Below, piece after piece: positions 9,501 to 17,113 of a DNA stretch of 47,761 nt. The notes under the pieces are model-generated. The model did no database searches and was not told the DNA's origin. It worked only from the letters and a program-made list of their open reading frames with translations. The first letter of the stretch is position 1, and every line of letters starts with the position of its first letter. The translations under genes were made by a program, and so were the position numbers. This stretch comes from Clostridium sp. CAG:411 (GTDB taxonomy: Bacteria > Bacillota > Clostridia > Lachnospirales > Lachnospiraceae): the NCBI GenBank assembly GCA_000437275.1, contig FR899737.1, positions 1 through 47,761 of the forward strand. The letters run 5' to 3'.

Positions 9501-9579
9501 TGAAGGTTCCGCTATTTATGATAATTATATAGAATATTATGAAGATATTGAAAATGTAACTGTAGAACTTATGAAATAA
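6547..9579 (+). CDS. Secreted BspA-like leucine-rich-repeat protein (LRR_5)
   Basis: A 1010-residue exported protein. GTG 6547 gives a signal peptide: basic MKTVLKKWK, hydrophobic core FCFVVVSLCVCVGIM, cleavage after KQAKA. The competing TTG 6517 would add ten charged residues before it. Nearly the whole mature protein is a solenoid of about 23-residue repeats of the pattern I-x-x-x-A-F-x-x-C-x-x-L-x-x-[IV]-x-[LF]-P-x-x-[VLI]-x-x-I, more than thirty units. An apparent break near residues 600-625 (KTKWIEDATESKF) restarts the repeat. There is no LPXTG, LysM, SLH or transmembrane anchor at the C-terminus (it ends DIENVTVELMK), so it is probably released or held non-covalently. BspA-type proteins are known for binding host proteins or other bacteria; the ligand here is unknown. 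Confidence 0.88.
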   Translation: MKTVLKKWKVFCFVVVSLCVCVGIMNVKQAKAASEFVIDGGVLVEYTGNSSSVTVPGNVKKIGASAFEGNKKVTSVQLPKSVTEIKAQAFKGCTSLRSISCKDNIKLIDVKAFYGCKSLSNIHFSKKLHKIGNQAFLGCSKLSSVNLPKNLSYLGVGAFDGCSGLKSVYFNGNTTLNNIRISTFRGCKSLSSITLPIKVTQINQMAFKDCKNLQSVKMGEKVTVIKQRGFEGCEKLGTIKFSKNITSIERGAFKNTGLKSITLPKKITEIAPETFYKCKKLKNVSMRGKVTKVGGEAFYGCENLEKVLLSKNLKEIERYAFCNCKSLQYITFPKKLREIERGAFCKSGLKSVVLPKSVSSLGSDAFAKSKKLSTVKINGDMYVSYGAFKNCKNLKKVILGKNVTSIGNAMFEGCNSLQSVSNMKNVDTIGYDAFSGTGLRTITIPSKIEEISDGAFSNCKKLSTVKGGKNVKYIEGNAFSQCVHLKSFHFSNKLQTIGRAAFSGCSSLTEVSMPKSVKSLGDNAFEKCYSLKKLKLSKGLTKIPYQCFNYCVDLEKVTIPNNIKKIEKQAFYMCSKLKKISLPATLNVKFNSFGKTKWIEDATESKFAITENGLLLKYYGNSKNVVVPKKVKMVGCEAFKNNKQIKSVSFAGKVTYIGEDAFYNCPNLKKVQLPDTVTEIDTYAFGNCFSLQNIKLSKNLQKINVNAFRNCRKLESVTFENKLKEIGGAAFFGCFQLKRISCPGSLKAIAGNAFNYCENLKEVTLNQGLQKINKFAFAHTAIVNIEIPNSVTTLGSGSFYGCKKLKSVKMQNNEQATLSPYMFCECEALETVKLPEHVKTIGASAFRECTKLKTIELPNTVKKIENSAFESCQSLESINLPETVNVIETEAFSYCESLKEIVLPSTIKKIADSTFYKCTTLKSIVIPETVTAIERGAFGCCTALEKITFLGKNTKMQKEAIGGYYFNVDDNNKLEDLGNLTLACYEGSAIYDNYIEYYEDIENVTVELMK

Positions 9580-9606
9580 AACAAAATATAGAAACGAAAA
9601 GTGTTG

Positions 9607-9677
9607 GCAATCATTCAGCCAAGTAGAAAGGAATGTTCTTCCATGAAAATGCTACTGGCTGAACGGTTGCTTTTTTT
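9607..9677 (+). terminator. Terminator of the LRR gene, long hairpin
   Basis: GCAATCATTCAGCCAAGTAG (9607-9626) pairs almost fully with CTACTGGCTGAACGGTTGC (9652-9670), and a T run follows. The loop holds a small GGAATGTTCTTCC hairpin. It resembles the split hairpin around the IS element (TTCAGCC ... GAATGTTC ... GGCTGAAC). Confidence 0.8.
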
Positions 9678-9680
9678 AAA

Positions 9681-10582
9681 AATGAATGCGAGTTTTTGCA
9701 AATTATCGTGTAATTCTTTTGTGATTACGCAAGACCTGAATAAGTGGTATTTTTCTCTAAACCCTGATAAAATAAGGAAATAGGCGGGGTGTGACATTTT
9801 GGGCTATAGAAAAGAAAAAATATTTTAAAGAAAAATTTGTTTGATTTGTGCATTGCAATGCATTTGAAAATCCGATAGAATAATGCCTGTGATAACACAG
9901 GAGACTGTGTAGGGGAAAGTTGAAGAAAGTGAAAATTGCAACGTAGCCCCATACTATAATCTACATTATTCTGATTGTTTCTATTTTATCTTAGACTGTT
10001 TTGCAGGAAACGGTATTCTACACGGAATCGTGATATTTCATTCCATTATAAAAAGAACGACAAAGAACAGAAAAATGACAGAAACTGTGTTAAAGCAAGC
10101 AATGAAAATAGGTGTTGCGATCGTATACATCTATACAAGGAAAAGCACAGATAAAGTGGTACAACCAACATATGGAAAAGTATAAATTGAAATAAGAATA
10201 AGAAAATAGGTCCGTTATACGGGCATCACGATAAATAAAATGTTTATCGGTCTTGTATCCTTTATTTGTAGGGAAGGAGGAATAGAGAACAAAAATAAAA
10301 ATGTAAGAACATACGGAAGGAATTTATGTACCAGTACAGTGCATAATCCAAAACCAATGAAAAAGAGATGGTATATCTGCTTTGCAGATACCATGATAAA
10401 AATTTAGATTGTACTAAATTTTGGTAAATCGTTCAGTAATTTATTTCATGCGGGGAAACATAAGAAAGTTTCACTCGCTGGCAGTTGTATTTACACTGCT
10501 AACCTTGCGATGTAATAGTCGCGCACTACAAAAAAAGTTAAAAAAATATTAAGAAAGGACCAAGAATCCCAAACTGTTGTTG
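9681..10582. other. Long region without a credible gene, with several hairpins
   Basis: No open frame here has both a ribosome site and a plausible length; the only start-to-stop frames are about 35 codons (from 10075 and 10449) without Shine-Dalgarno sites. Structures seen: CCTGTG-ATAA-CACAGG (9886-9901); GGGG (9912-9915) with CCCC (9947-9950) enclosing GTTG/CAAC; CGATAAA/TTTATCG near 10229-10249; ATGGTATATCTGC/GCAGATACCAT (10368-10394); and AAAATTTAG/CTAAATTTT (10399-10422). A strong terminator follows at 10583. This looks like a non-coding transcript or a decayed region; I do not recognise a known RNA family. Confidence 0.5.
9853..9881 (+). promoter_or_regulatory. Candidate promoter inside the gene-free region
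   Basis: TTGCAA (9853-9858), 17 bp, TAGAAT (9876-9881). A transcript would begin at about the CCTGTG hairpin (9886) and could run to the terminator at 10583-10627. Weak evidence. Confidence 0.35.
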
Positions 10583-10627
10583 AAAAGTCAAAAGAATCCG
10601 AAAAAGTGCGGTGTCTTTTGACTTTTT
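10583..10627 (+). terminator. Rho-independent terminator of an unknown upstream transcript
   Basis: AAAAGTCAAAAGA (10583-10595) pairs exactly with TCTTTTGACTTTT (10614-10626). Its 3' arm contains the -35 box of the next promoter. No protein gene lies within 1 kb upstream on this strand. Confidence 0.75.
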
Positions 10628-10646
10628 ATCTATTACTGGATATAAT
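10618..10646 (+). promoter_or_regulatory. sigma-A promoter of the GH18 gene
   Basis: TTGACT (10618-10623), 17-bp spacer, TATAAT (10641-10646). A near-consensus promoter 87 bases before the ATG. Confidence 0.8.
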
Positions 10647-10732
10647 GAGACTGGTAGATAGGCTATATTTTATAGGCATAAGTATTTACGCAAAAGAGTA
10701 AAGATAGGATTGGATGAACAGGAGGGAGAAAA

Positions 10733-12601
10733 ATGATGGAAAATGATAAGAAAAAGGATATGACAGAGCAGCAAAAAAATGAGACAGGGAAGGAAACAGA
10801 AAGTCTTTTAGAACGTTCTAAAAGAGAAAAATGGGAAGAAAAGAAGAGAAGAAGGCAAGAGAGAAAAAACTCTGGAAAAGGAAAATCCAAACTTCCAATT
10901 GTCTTGGTAGGAAGTGTTGTGATACTCTTTGCTGTGATTTTGGTTTCCTTCTTTTATAAGCGTTATTCTCCAAGCAATAAAATGATGCCATTGTCAAAGT
11001 ATTTTCAGTTGAAAGACAATGAAGTGGCACTTATGGTGCATGATACACGTTTGGAGGATACTGGTTTTATTGAAGACGGTCAGATATACATTCCATATGA
11101 GGTCGTACAGAAATATATCAATAAACGTTTTTATTTCGATAGCAGTGAAAATATATTATCGTATGCTACTGCATATGAAGTAATACGAAGTGAAGTAGGA
11201 AGTGACACGTATCAGGTAAACAAAAGTAAGGCAAAGGAAGATTATACGATTGTAAAAAGTCAGGGAGAAAAGGCATATATAGCCTTAGATTTTGTAAAGA
11301 AGCATTCTAATGTAGAGTACCATCTGTATAAGAACCCAAACCGTATTATGATTGAGAGTGGATGGGGAAATACGTACTCTTATTATAAAGTAAAGAAAAG
11401 TACAAAGCTTCGCTATAAAGCAGGAATTAAATGCGATGTCTTAGAAAACTTAGAAGAATCTGATGTATTGCGTGTTGTTCAGGATGGAAGTGAAGAACTG
11501 GAAAGCTATGCAAAAGTCATGACAAAGGATGGAGTGACTGGTTATGTTTTGAAAAAGCATTTATCAGATTTGTATGAAGAAACTATGACAAATGACTACA
11601 AAGAGGAAGAATATCCGCACATTACCAAGGATAAGACCATTACAATGGCATGGCATCAGGTTACGAATATGTCAGCCAACGGAGGACTTTTAAACACAAT
11701 TTCTGCCGCAAAAGGATTGAATGTGATTTCACCAACTTGGTTTTCTATTTCATCAAATAAAGGAGAAATTACATCCCTTGCCAGCGAAAATTATGTACAG
11801 CAGGCACATAACAATGGACTGGAAGTATGGGCATTATGCAATGATTTTGAAGCGAAAAAAGGAACGATAGATTTGGCAACAGTGCTTGGAAATACAACGA
11901 ATCGCGATAAATTAGTGAATAGTCTGGTTGCCAGTGCAATTGAGTATAACTTAGATGGTATTAATATTGACTTTGAATATATTACAGAGAAAACGGCAAA
12001 TGCGTATCTAGAATTTTTAAGAGAGTTGTCTGTAAAGTGCAGAGTGAATGGAATCGTGTTATCCGTAGATTCCTATGTGCCAAGTAGTTATACAACCCAT
12101 TACGATAGAGAGGAACAGGGAAAGATAGTAGATTATGTAATTGTTATGGCATATGATGAACATTATGCAGGTAGCGAGGAAAGTGGTTCAGTAGCATCCG
12201 TCGGTTATGTACAAGATGCGGTGGATCAGATTACCAAAATGGTAGATCCAAGTCAGGTGATTGTTGGAATACCGTTCTATACAAGACTTTGGAAAGAAAA
12301 TAAACAGGATGGAGCAACAAAGCTTAGTTCCAGTGCGTTAGGTATGTCACAGGCAGAAGATACAGTAAAACGAAATGGAGCAACTGCAAAATGGGATGAA
12401 ACAACTGCACAGAATTATGTGGAGTTTGAGGCAGATAACAGCGTATATAAGATGTGGATGGAGGATGAAAAATCCATAGAAGCAAAATTAAAAGTCATTT
12501 TTGCAGAACGTGACAATGGAAAGATTGCTGGAATTAGTTGCTGGAAACTAGGGCTGGAAAAGGACAGCATTTGGAACTTATTACAAAAGTATACAAATTA
12601 G
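10733..12601 (+). CDS. Membrane-anchored SH3 / glycosyl hydrolase family 18 protein
   Basis: A 622-residue protein with a highly charged cytoplasmic tail (1-53) and one membrane helix (LPIVLVGSVVILFAVILVSFF, about 54-74). The extracellular part has a copper-amine-oxidase-like N-terminal region (about 95-210), an SH3b-type stretch (about 218-280) and a GH18 barrel (about 300-620). The GH18 motif is DGINIDFE (408-415), with the acid Glu415; the second Asp of the usual DxxDxDxE is Asn411. Family members resembling spore protein YaaH act on peptidoglycan or chitin-like glycans, so a cell-wall or cortex role is likely, given cwlD 84 bases downstream. The first ATG follows AGGAGGGA and is used. Confidence 0.85.
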   Translation: MMENDKKKDMTEQQKNETGKETESLLERSKREKWEEKKRRRQERKNSGKGKSKLPIVLVGSVVILFAVILVSFFYKRYSPSNKMMPLSKYFQLKDNEVALMVHDTRLEDTGFIEDGQIYIPYEVVQKYINKRFYFDSSENILSYATAYEVIRSEVGSDTYQVNKSKAKEDYTIVKSQGEKAYIALDFVKKHSNVEYHLYKNPNRIMIESGWGNTYSYYKVKKSTKLRYKAGIKCDVLENLEESDVLRVVQDGSEELESYAKVMTKDGVTGYVLKKHLSDLYEETMTNDYKEEEYPHITKDKTITMAWHQVTNMSANGGLLNTISAAKGLNVISPTWFSISSNKGEITSLASENYVQQAHNNGLEVWALCNDFEAKKGTIDLATVLGNTTNRDKLVNSLVASAIEYNLDGINIDFEYITEKTANAYLEFLRELSVKCRVNGIVLSVDSYVPSSYTTHYDREEQGKIVDYVIVMAYDEHYAGSEESGSVASVGYVQDAVDQITKMVDPSQVIVGIPFYTRLWKENKQDGATKLSSSALGMSQAEDTVKRNGATAKWDETTAQNYVEFEADNSVYKMWMEDEKSIEAKLKVIFAERDNGKIAGISCWKLGLEKDSIWNLLQKYTN

Positions 12602-12685
12602 TGAGAAGTGTTATCGCTGCTAAAAAGTTGCAGGTATAATAAAGCCATACTTTTCATAGAATAAAGAAAAAGGGCAGCGGAATAT

Positions 12686-13387
12686 ATGAGAAATAGAAGA
12701 TTGATTTTTTCAGGAATTGCCATAATCGTTTGTGTTATGGCAATTTGTTATGTGGGAGTTGTTGATGTAGCACAAAAAAAGACAAAGGATATTGTGGTTG
12801 TTGTGGATGCAGGTCATGGAGGGTATGACCCTGGAAAGGTTGGAATTTCTGGAGTGCTGGAGAAGGACATTAACTTGGCAATTGCTTGTAAAGTAAGACG
12901 GATTTTAGAAAAAGAAGGAATACAGGTAGTCATGACCCGAAAAGAAGATGTAGATTTGTGCGCAGAGGCGGGAGGCAGCAAAAAAAGCACAGATATGCGG
13001 AAACGTGTGGAGATAATGAATGCCAGTGGAGCTGCTGTTGCAGTCAGTATTCACCAGAATAGTTTTACGGATGCTTCGTCACATGGAAGTCAGGTGTTTT
13101 ACTATGAGGCATCAAAAGAGGGGGAGACGCTGGCAAAGACGATTCAGGAGAGCATAAAAGGCGTTATTACAGAAAAAAATCATAGGCAGGCAAAGCCGAA
13201 TCGAGAGTATTACATATTAAAAAAGGTCAGTTGTCCTGTCGTTATTGTAGAGTGTGGTTTTTTATCGAATCAGAGAGAAGAAATGTTGTTGACAGAGGAA
13301 GACTATCAGGAAAAGATGGCACAGGGAATTGTGAAGGGAATTTTGCAGTATGTATCACAGGAAAAAGGAAACATTTTAAAGGAGTAA
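12686..13387 (+). CDS. cwlD: N-acetylmuramoyl-L-alanine amidase CwlD
   Basis: A zinc amidase (Amidase_3) that strips peptides from muramic acid so that spore-cortex muramic lactam can be made. The 233-residue protein has an N-terminal signal/anchor helix (about 6-27). Zinc and catalytic residues are visible: His44 in DAGHGG, Glu59 in VLEKDINL, His123 in SIHQN, Glu189 in VIVECGFLSN. The DPGKVG and EKDIN blocks and the short length are typical of CwlD rather than large autolysins. It indicates a spore-former. It follows the GH18 gene by 84 bases; a TATAAT at 12635-12640 may give it its own promoter, but the -35 is weak. A sporulation-sigma promoter could not be confirmed. Confidence 0.87.
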   Translation: MRNRRLIFSGIAIIVCVMAICYVGVVDVAQKKTKDIVVVVDAGHGGYDPGKVGISGVLEKDINLAIACKVRRILEKEGIQVVMTRKEDVDLCAEAGGSKKSTDMRKRVEIMNASGAAVAVSIHQNSFTDASSHGSQVFYYEASKEGETLAKTIQESIKGVITEKNHRQAKPNREYYILKKVSCPVVIVECGFLSNQREEMLLTEEDYQEKMAQGIVKGILQYVSQEKGNILKE

Positions 13388-13507
13388 TGCACAATTTCAA
13401 CAGAAGGTACAAGTGCAAAACAGGGTCTTTTTTTTCTTTGTTATGCGTTATATAATAGTATATATTTGAAGTGGAAAATTGATGGATAGAAAGAAGAGAG
13501 ATACATC

Positions 13508-14563
13508 ATGGTAACAAAAATGCGGTTAGTAAATGGAGAAGGACCAAAAGAAGTCTATAAAGAGGCTGCACAAATATTACAAAAGGGTGGTTTGGTAGCA
13601 TTTCCTACAGAGACAGTGTATGGACTGGGAGGAAATGCATTGGATTCCCAAGCTGCGAAGAAGATTTACGAGGCAAAGGGCAGACCGTCAGATAATCCGT
13701 TGATTGTGCATATTGCTAGTATAGATGCATTAGAGGAGCTTACGACTGGTGTGACAGAACAGGCAAGACGATTGGCAGAAAAGTTTTGGCCGGGACCATT
13801 GACTATGATTTTGCAAAAAAGTGATAAAGTGCCGTTGGGAACTACGGGAGGATTGGATACAGTAGCAATTCGTATGCCGAATCATCCGATAGCACTTCGT
13901 CTCATAAAAGAATCGGGCATCTATATCGCAGCACCAAGTGCAAATACATCAGGCAGACCAAGCCCTACTATGGCATCTCATGTGCAGGAGGATTTAGAAG
14001 GAAAGATTGACATGATATTAGACGGAGGTATGGTTGAAGTTGGCATTGAATCCACCATTGTAGATTTGACAGGAGAAGTTCCTACCATTTTGCGACCAGG
14101 TTGCATTACCAAGGAAATGCTAGAGTCTGTATTAGGTTCAGTGGAGATTGATGCAGCAATTTTGGATAAAAAGGGAGCAGTTAGTGGAAAGCCAAAAGCA
14201 CCTGGCATGAAGTATAAGCATTATGCACCAAAGGCACAACTTACGATTATACAAGGCGCAAAGGAAAAGGTGGTAGCCCGTATTTGCCAGTTGAGTGAAC
14301 AGGGAAAAGCGGAAGGAAAAAAGGTTGGAATTATTGCAACGGATGAAACGATGGGATGTTATCGTGTAGGAGAGGTAAGAAGTATCGGTTCTAGAAAGGA
14401 AGAAGGAAGTATAGCTAGAGGGTTGTATAAAATCCTACGGGAATTTGACCATTTGGATGTGGATGTTATTTATACGGAAAGTTTCGAAGGTGACCAGATG
14501 GGAATGGCAATTATGAATCGATTAAATAAAGCAGCAGGTTATTCTATTCTTACAGTAGAATAA
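13508..14563 (+). CDS. tsaC: L-threonylcarbamoyladenylate synthase (Sua5/YwlC type)
   Basis: Makes threonylcarbamoyl-AMP from threonine, bicarbonate and ATP, for the t6A37 modification of ANN-reading tRNAs. The 351-residue length shows the two-domain Sua5 form: a YrdC domain (about 12-205) with PTETVYGLGGNA, KGRPSDNPLIVHI, FWPGPLT, VAIRMPNHP, APSANTSGRPSPT and GIESTIVD; then a linker with PGMKYKHYAP; then the Rossmann-like Sua5 domain. It is the first of three genes (tsaC, phosphatase-like, rpiB) whose order matches ywlC-ywlE-ywlF of Bacillus. It lies 120 bases after cwlD; a TATAAT at 13451-13456 is a possible -10. Confidence 0.93.
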   Translation: MVTKMRLVNGEGPKEVYKEAAQILQKGGLVAFPTETVYGLGGNALDSQAAKKIYEAKGRPSDNPLIVHIASIDALEELTTGVTEQARRLAEKFWPGPLTMILQKSDKVPLGTTGGLDTVAIRMPNHPIALRLIKESGIYIAAPSANTSGRPSPTMASHVQEDLEGKIDMILDGGMVEVGIESTIVDLTGEVPTILRPGCITKEMLESVLGSVEIDAAILDKKGAVSGKPKAPGMKYKHYAPKAQLTIIQGAKEKVVARICQLSEQGKAEGKKVGIIATDETMGCYRVGEVRSIGSRKEEGSIARGLYKILREFDHLDVDVIYTESFEGDQMGMAIMNRLNKAAGYSILTVE

Positions 14564-14578
14564 AAGAGGACAGGAAAT

Positions 14579-15061
14579 ATGCGTAGATACAAAAAAATAC
14601 TTTTTATTTGTGAAGATAATACAGCCACCAGTCTTATGGCAGAAATGATTTGTAAAAGTATGGTGACAGATCAGGATGTAACGATTACATCCAGAGGAAT
14701 GGTCGTATTATTTCCAGAACCTGTTAATCCAAAAGCACAGGTAGTATTGATTAACCATGGGTTAGAACTGGAAGAACGAACAGCGAAAATGTTAGACAGT
14801 GGAGATTTGGATGAACAAACATTGGTATTGACCATGACCATAAATCAAAAAGAAAGAATTGTTCGTGATTTTGACTTCAGAGGCGGTGTTTATACTATGT
14901 ATGGTTTTATAGATGAAGAAATGGATATGGTAGACCCTTATGGAGGCACCGTAGTAGAGTACGAAGAATGTTTTGCCACCATGTCCCGAGTAATCAAAAA
15001 GATAGTGATTAAATTAAAAAGAATGTATGGATTGCAGGATACAGAAGGTTATGTAGAGTGA
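14579..15061 (+). CDS. Low-molecular-weight phosphatase-like protein (YwlE position) with a degenerate P-loop
   Basis: A 160-residue protein with the LMW tyrosine/arginine phosphatase fold pattern: hydrophobic strand KKILFIC, then a P-loop, then SLMAEMICKS, SRGM, and the late Asp-Pro loop (D119-P120 in MVDPYGGT) that supplies the general acid. The canonical loop is C-X5-R-S. Here it reads CEDNTATS: Cys11 is kept but Thr17 stands where the phosphate-binding Arg should be. It is flanked by tsaC and rpiB exactly as ywlE (protein-arginine phosphatase) is in Bacillus, so it is probably a ywlE descendant that lost or changed activity. Loss of catalysis is inference from the missing Arg. The ribosome site is AGGA before ATG 14579. 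Confidence 0.75.
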   Translation: MRRYKKILFICEDNTATSLMAEMICKSMVTDQDVTITSRGMVVLFPEPVNPKAQVVLINHGLELEERTAKMLDSGDLDEQTLVLTMTINQKERIVRDFDFRGGVYTMYGFIDEEMDMVDPYGGTVVEYEECFATMSRVIKKIVIKLKRMYGLQDTEGYVE

Positions 15062-15127
15062 TTCGGGAATACCCGTTTTCATAAAAGTTATAGGAATACA
15101 GCGGAAAAGAAAGGAGATAACATTTAC

Positions 15128-15556
15128 ATGATAGCAATAGGATGTGACCATGGCGGTTATGAATTGAAGCAGGAAATTATAGCATATTTGGAGGAGCATA
15201 AGTTAGAATATAAAGATTATGGATGTTACGATACAAATTCAGTGGATTATCCAGAATATGCAAAGAAAGTAGCACATGCAGTAGCAGATAAAGAGGCAGA
15301 TAAAGGAATCCTTATTTGCGGTACAGGAATTGGAATTTCCATCGCTGCAAATAAAGTAAAGGGAATTCGTGCTGCGTTGTGTCATGATTGCTTTAGTGCG
15401 CAGGCAACAAGAGAACATAATGATGCCAATATTGTAGCTATGGGAGCCAGAGTAATCGGACCTGGATTGGCAGTAAAAATTGTAGATACCTTCTTGAACA
15501 CTCCATTTTCAAATGATGAGAGACACATTAGAAGAATTGCACAGATTGAAGAGTAA
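15128..15556 (+). CDS. rpiB: Ribose-5-phosphate isomerase B
   Basis: Interconverts ribulose 5-phosphate and ribose 5-phosphate in the pentose phosphate pathway. The 142-residue RpiB/LacAB fold protein shows IGCDHGGYELK at the N-terminus, the VDYPEYA block, the active-site loop GILICGTGIGISIAANK and RAALCHD with the catalytic Cys/His, then REHNDANIVAMGARVIG. Strong AAGGAG ribosome site at 15111-15116. Last gene of the tsaC cluster, followed by a terminator. Confidence 0.95.
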   Translation: MIAIGCDHGGYELKQEIIAYLEEHKLEYKDYGCYDTNSVDYPEYAKKVAHAVADKEADKGILICGTGIGISIAANKVKGIRAALCHDCFSAQATREHNDANIVAMGARVIGPGLAVKIVDTFLNTPFSNDERHIRRIAQIEE

Positions 15557-15570
15557 GAAGTAATTACGAA

Positions 15571-15602
15571 AAAAAGCAGAGGTGGTAACATCTCTGCTTT
15601 TT
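15571..15602. terminator. Bidirectional terminator between rpiB and the DUF402 gene
   Basis: AGCAGAGGTG pairs with CATCTCTGCT (one G-T) around a GTAA loop. It has A and T runs on either side and lies between two convergent genes. Confidence 0.88.
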
Positions 15603-15622
15603 ACAATTACAATTGCTTTTCA

Positions 15623-16111
15623 CTATTTGGTTTCGTATTTATTTATAATATTTTGATATTTCTTAAAGTTTCCTGCATAAATTTTTTCTAGTAGCTGGTT
15701 GCATAAACGAAGTGCCTTTACAGAAAGGTCTTTTGAAATTAGCTTTTGTTCCAATGCATCTCCGATTTCATCTAAATCCAATACACGTAATTCTCCGTCT
15801 GGATAAATAACCACATCAGCCAGCAAATCAGTGAAAATATAAGTATGTTGTTCGCTGTTATATTCTGTTTCGATAATATCACAATACCAATAGACCAGTT
15901 TATGATGTTTGTCGAATATCTTACTTACTTTAAATCCTTCATCCATAAAATAAGCAGAAATTCCGTTGGAAAAATCTTTTCTAGGTTTTAAAGAGTTCCA
16001 TTTGGTAATAATAGTAGAAGCATCCTGATGAAGGATGACATCATCCTTTAAAAGGATCATCTCTTCTGGTATGATACGTTTTCTATAAAGATTTATTTTG
16101 GTGTTTATCAT
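15623..16111 (-). CDS. DUF402 (FomD / nucleoside phosphatase-like) protein
   Basis: A 162-residue protein. It carries the DUF402 core: YWYCDIIETEYN, YIFTDLLADVVIYPDGELRVLDLDEIGDALE, in which the acidic residues bind divalent metal. The best studied relatives hydrolyse nucleoside tri- or diphosphates (NtdP/YgaC) or an antibiotic intermediate (FomD); which substrate applies here cannot be read. ATG 16111 follows a GGGAGGGG ribosome site. It stands alone, convergent with rpiB. A TATACT (16142-16147) could be its -10, but no good -35 was found. Confidence 0.8.
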   Translation of the reverse strand: MINTKINLYRKRIIPEEMILLKDDVILHQDASTIITKWNSLKPRKDFSNGISAYFMDEGFKVSKIFDKHHKLVYWYCDIIETEYNSEQHTYIFTDLLADVVIYPDGELRVLDLDEIGDALEQKLISKDLSVKALRLCNQLLEKIYAGNFKKYQNIINKYETK

Positions 16112-16232
16112 ATGAATCCCCTCCCAACGGTTTCTATTTTTTATAGTATACCATAGATGGGATTTTACTGGGAAGAGAAAAGTTAAAAATATTAAATTAT
16201 TATTAAATAACGGTGAATGAGTTTGGTTTTTA

Positions 16233-16260
16233 TGGACAAAATTTTAAAAAGATGTATAAT
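16233..16260 (+). promoter_or_regulatory. Candidate promoter of the ATP synthase operon
   Basis: TGGACA (16233-16238), 16-bp spacer, TATAAT (16255-16260), 55 bases before the first gene. Confidence 0.6.
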
Positions 16261-16315
16261 TAAAGTATGTGCATTTGTAATTATGAACAAAAAAATATGA
16301 GAAAGGAAGAGAAAG

Positions 16316-16624
16316 TTGAAAAAGGAGAACAAAGGGATTGTAAGAGCATTTGTGATGGTTCTGCAAATCGGATTGACCATGTTAGCACCGCTTCTTGTAT
16401 GTGGTTGGATTGGGTTATGGCTAGACGAAAGATTTGATACGACACTTTGTTTTTTAGTTATGATGCTACTTGGGGTACTTGCAGCATTTCGTAATTTTTT
16501 TCAACTGGTAAGGGGCTTCTATGAAAAAGATTTAAAAAGAGAAAATGCACAGCAGGAATACTTTGACAGCATGAGAAGAGAGCGAGAAAAACAAAAAGAG
16601 ACAAAAGATGGACATAAAGATTGA
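16316..16624 (+). CDS. AtpZ/AtpI-family membrane protein of the ATP synthase operon
   Basis: A 102-residue protein with two membrane helices (about 11-32 and 42-62), a short GLWLDERF loop between them and a long charged C-terminal tail. This is the pattern of the small AtpZ-type subunits (Pfam ATPase_gene1) found first in clostridial atp operons, thought to help Mg2+ supply or assembly of the c-ring. The start is TTG 16316 with AAAGGA 8 bases upstream; no ATG fits. The downstream gene begins within or just after its end. Confidence 0.75.
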   Translation: MKKENKGIVRAFVMVLQIGLTMLAPLLVCGWIGLWLDERFDTTLCFLVMMLLGVLAAFRNFFQLVRGFYEKDLKRENAQQEYFDSMRREREKQKETKDGHKD

Positions 16625-16664
16625 CATAAGCCAAGTAGTAGACTTGACAGGAGTGAGTGGGGTT

Positions 16665-17036
16665 ATGAGCAAGGAGAAGCAGACATTATTGTGGTTATTA
16701 GTAGGGAATATTGTATATGCAGCAGTTGTAAGTATACTGGGTGCATTCTTTTTGCATGACCGGGTTCGTTTTATCCTGGGTGTATTCTTGAGTTCTATAG
16801 GCTCGTGTATCGTAGCCGTACATCTCTATTTTAGTTTACAAAAAAGCTTGGATTTGAGTGAGACAGAGGCCGCCAAGAGAGAAGCAGGGCAGGCTGTGAT
16901 TCGTATGATGATTATGATAGCGGTTGTAGTAACAGGGTTAGTATGCTCTAGATGGTTTCATCCATTGGGAGTTGTACTGGGAGCCTTTTCTATGAAGGCA
17001 TCCGCATATATACAAGCGCTTTTTCATAAAGAATAA
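16665..17036 (+). CDS. ATP synthase subunit I-like membrane protein
   Basis: A protein of about 123 residues with four predicted membrane helices and the AtpI-like pattern (short loops, positive residues inside). AtpI helps assemble the c-ring in related bacteria. Two starts are possible: ATG 16608 overlaps the previous gene by 17 bases but has no ribosome site, while ATG 16665 has AGGAG 11 bases upstream and removes an untypical acidic extension. I chose 16665 but am not certain. Sequence conservation in this family is low, so the call rests on topology and operon position. Confidence 0.7.
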   Translation: MSKEKQTLLWLLVGNIVYAAVVSILGAFFLHDRVRFILGVFLSSIGSCIVAVHLYFSLQKSLDLSETEAAKREAGQAVIRMMIMIAVVVTGLVCSRWFHPLGVVLGAFSMKASAYIQALFHKE

Positions 17037-17113
17037 ACCGGTCATTTTCTACCAGTACAATAGGCTTTGCTTGTTTTGAAAAGGATTGGAAAAAGGAAAA
17101 GGAGGGAGAGCAT

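Noticed and set aside
9601..9797. 60-codon frames on both strands after the LRR gene.
   Set aside because: They lie over the terminator hairpin and have no family features.
10428..10512. A possible c-di-AMP (ydaO/yuaA) riboswitch before the GH18 gene.
   Set aside because: Only two short blocks (GCGGGGAAAC and GCTAACC) resemble it. The central conserved part is missing, and the GH18 gene has its own promoter downstream of the terminator.
15908..15916. A perfect TTTGTCGAA Spo0A box.
   Set aside because: It is inside the DUF402 coding sequence, far from a promoter; likely chance.
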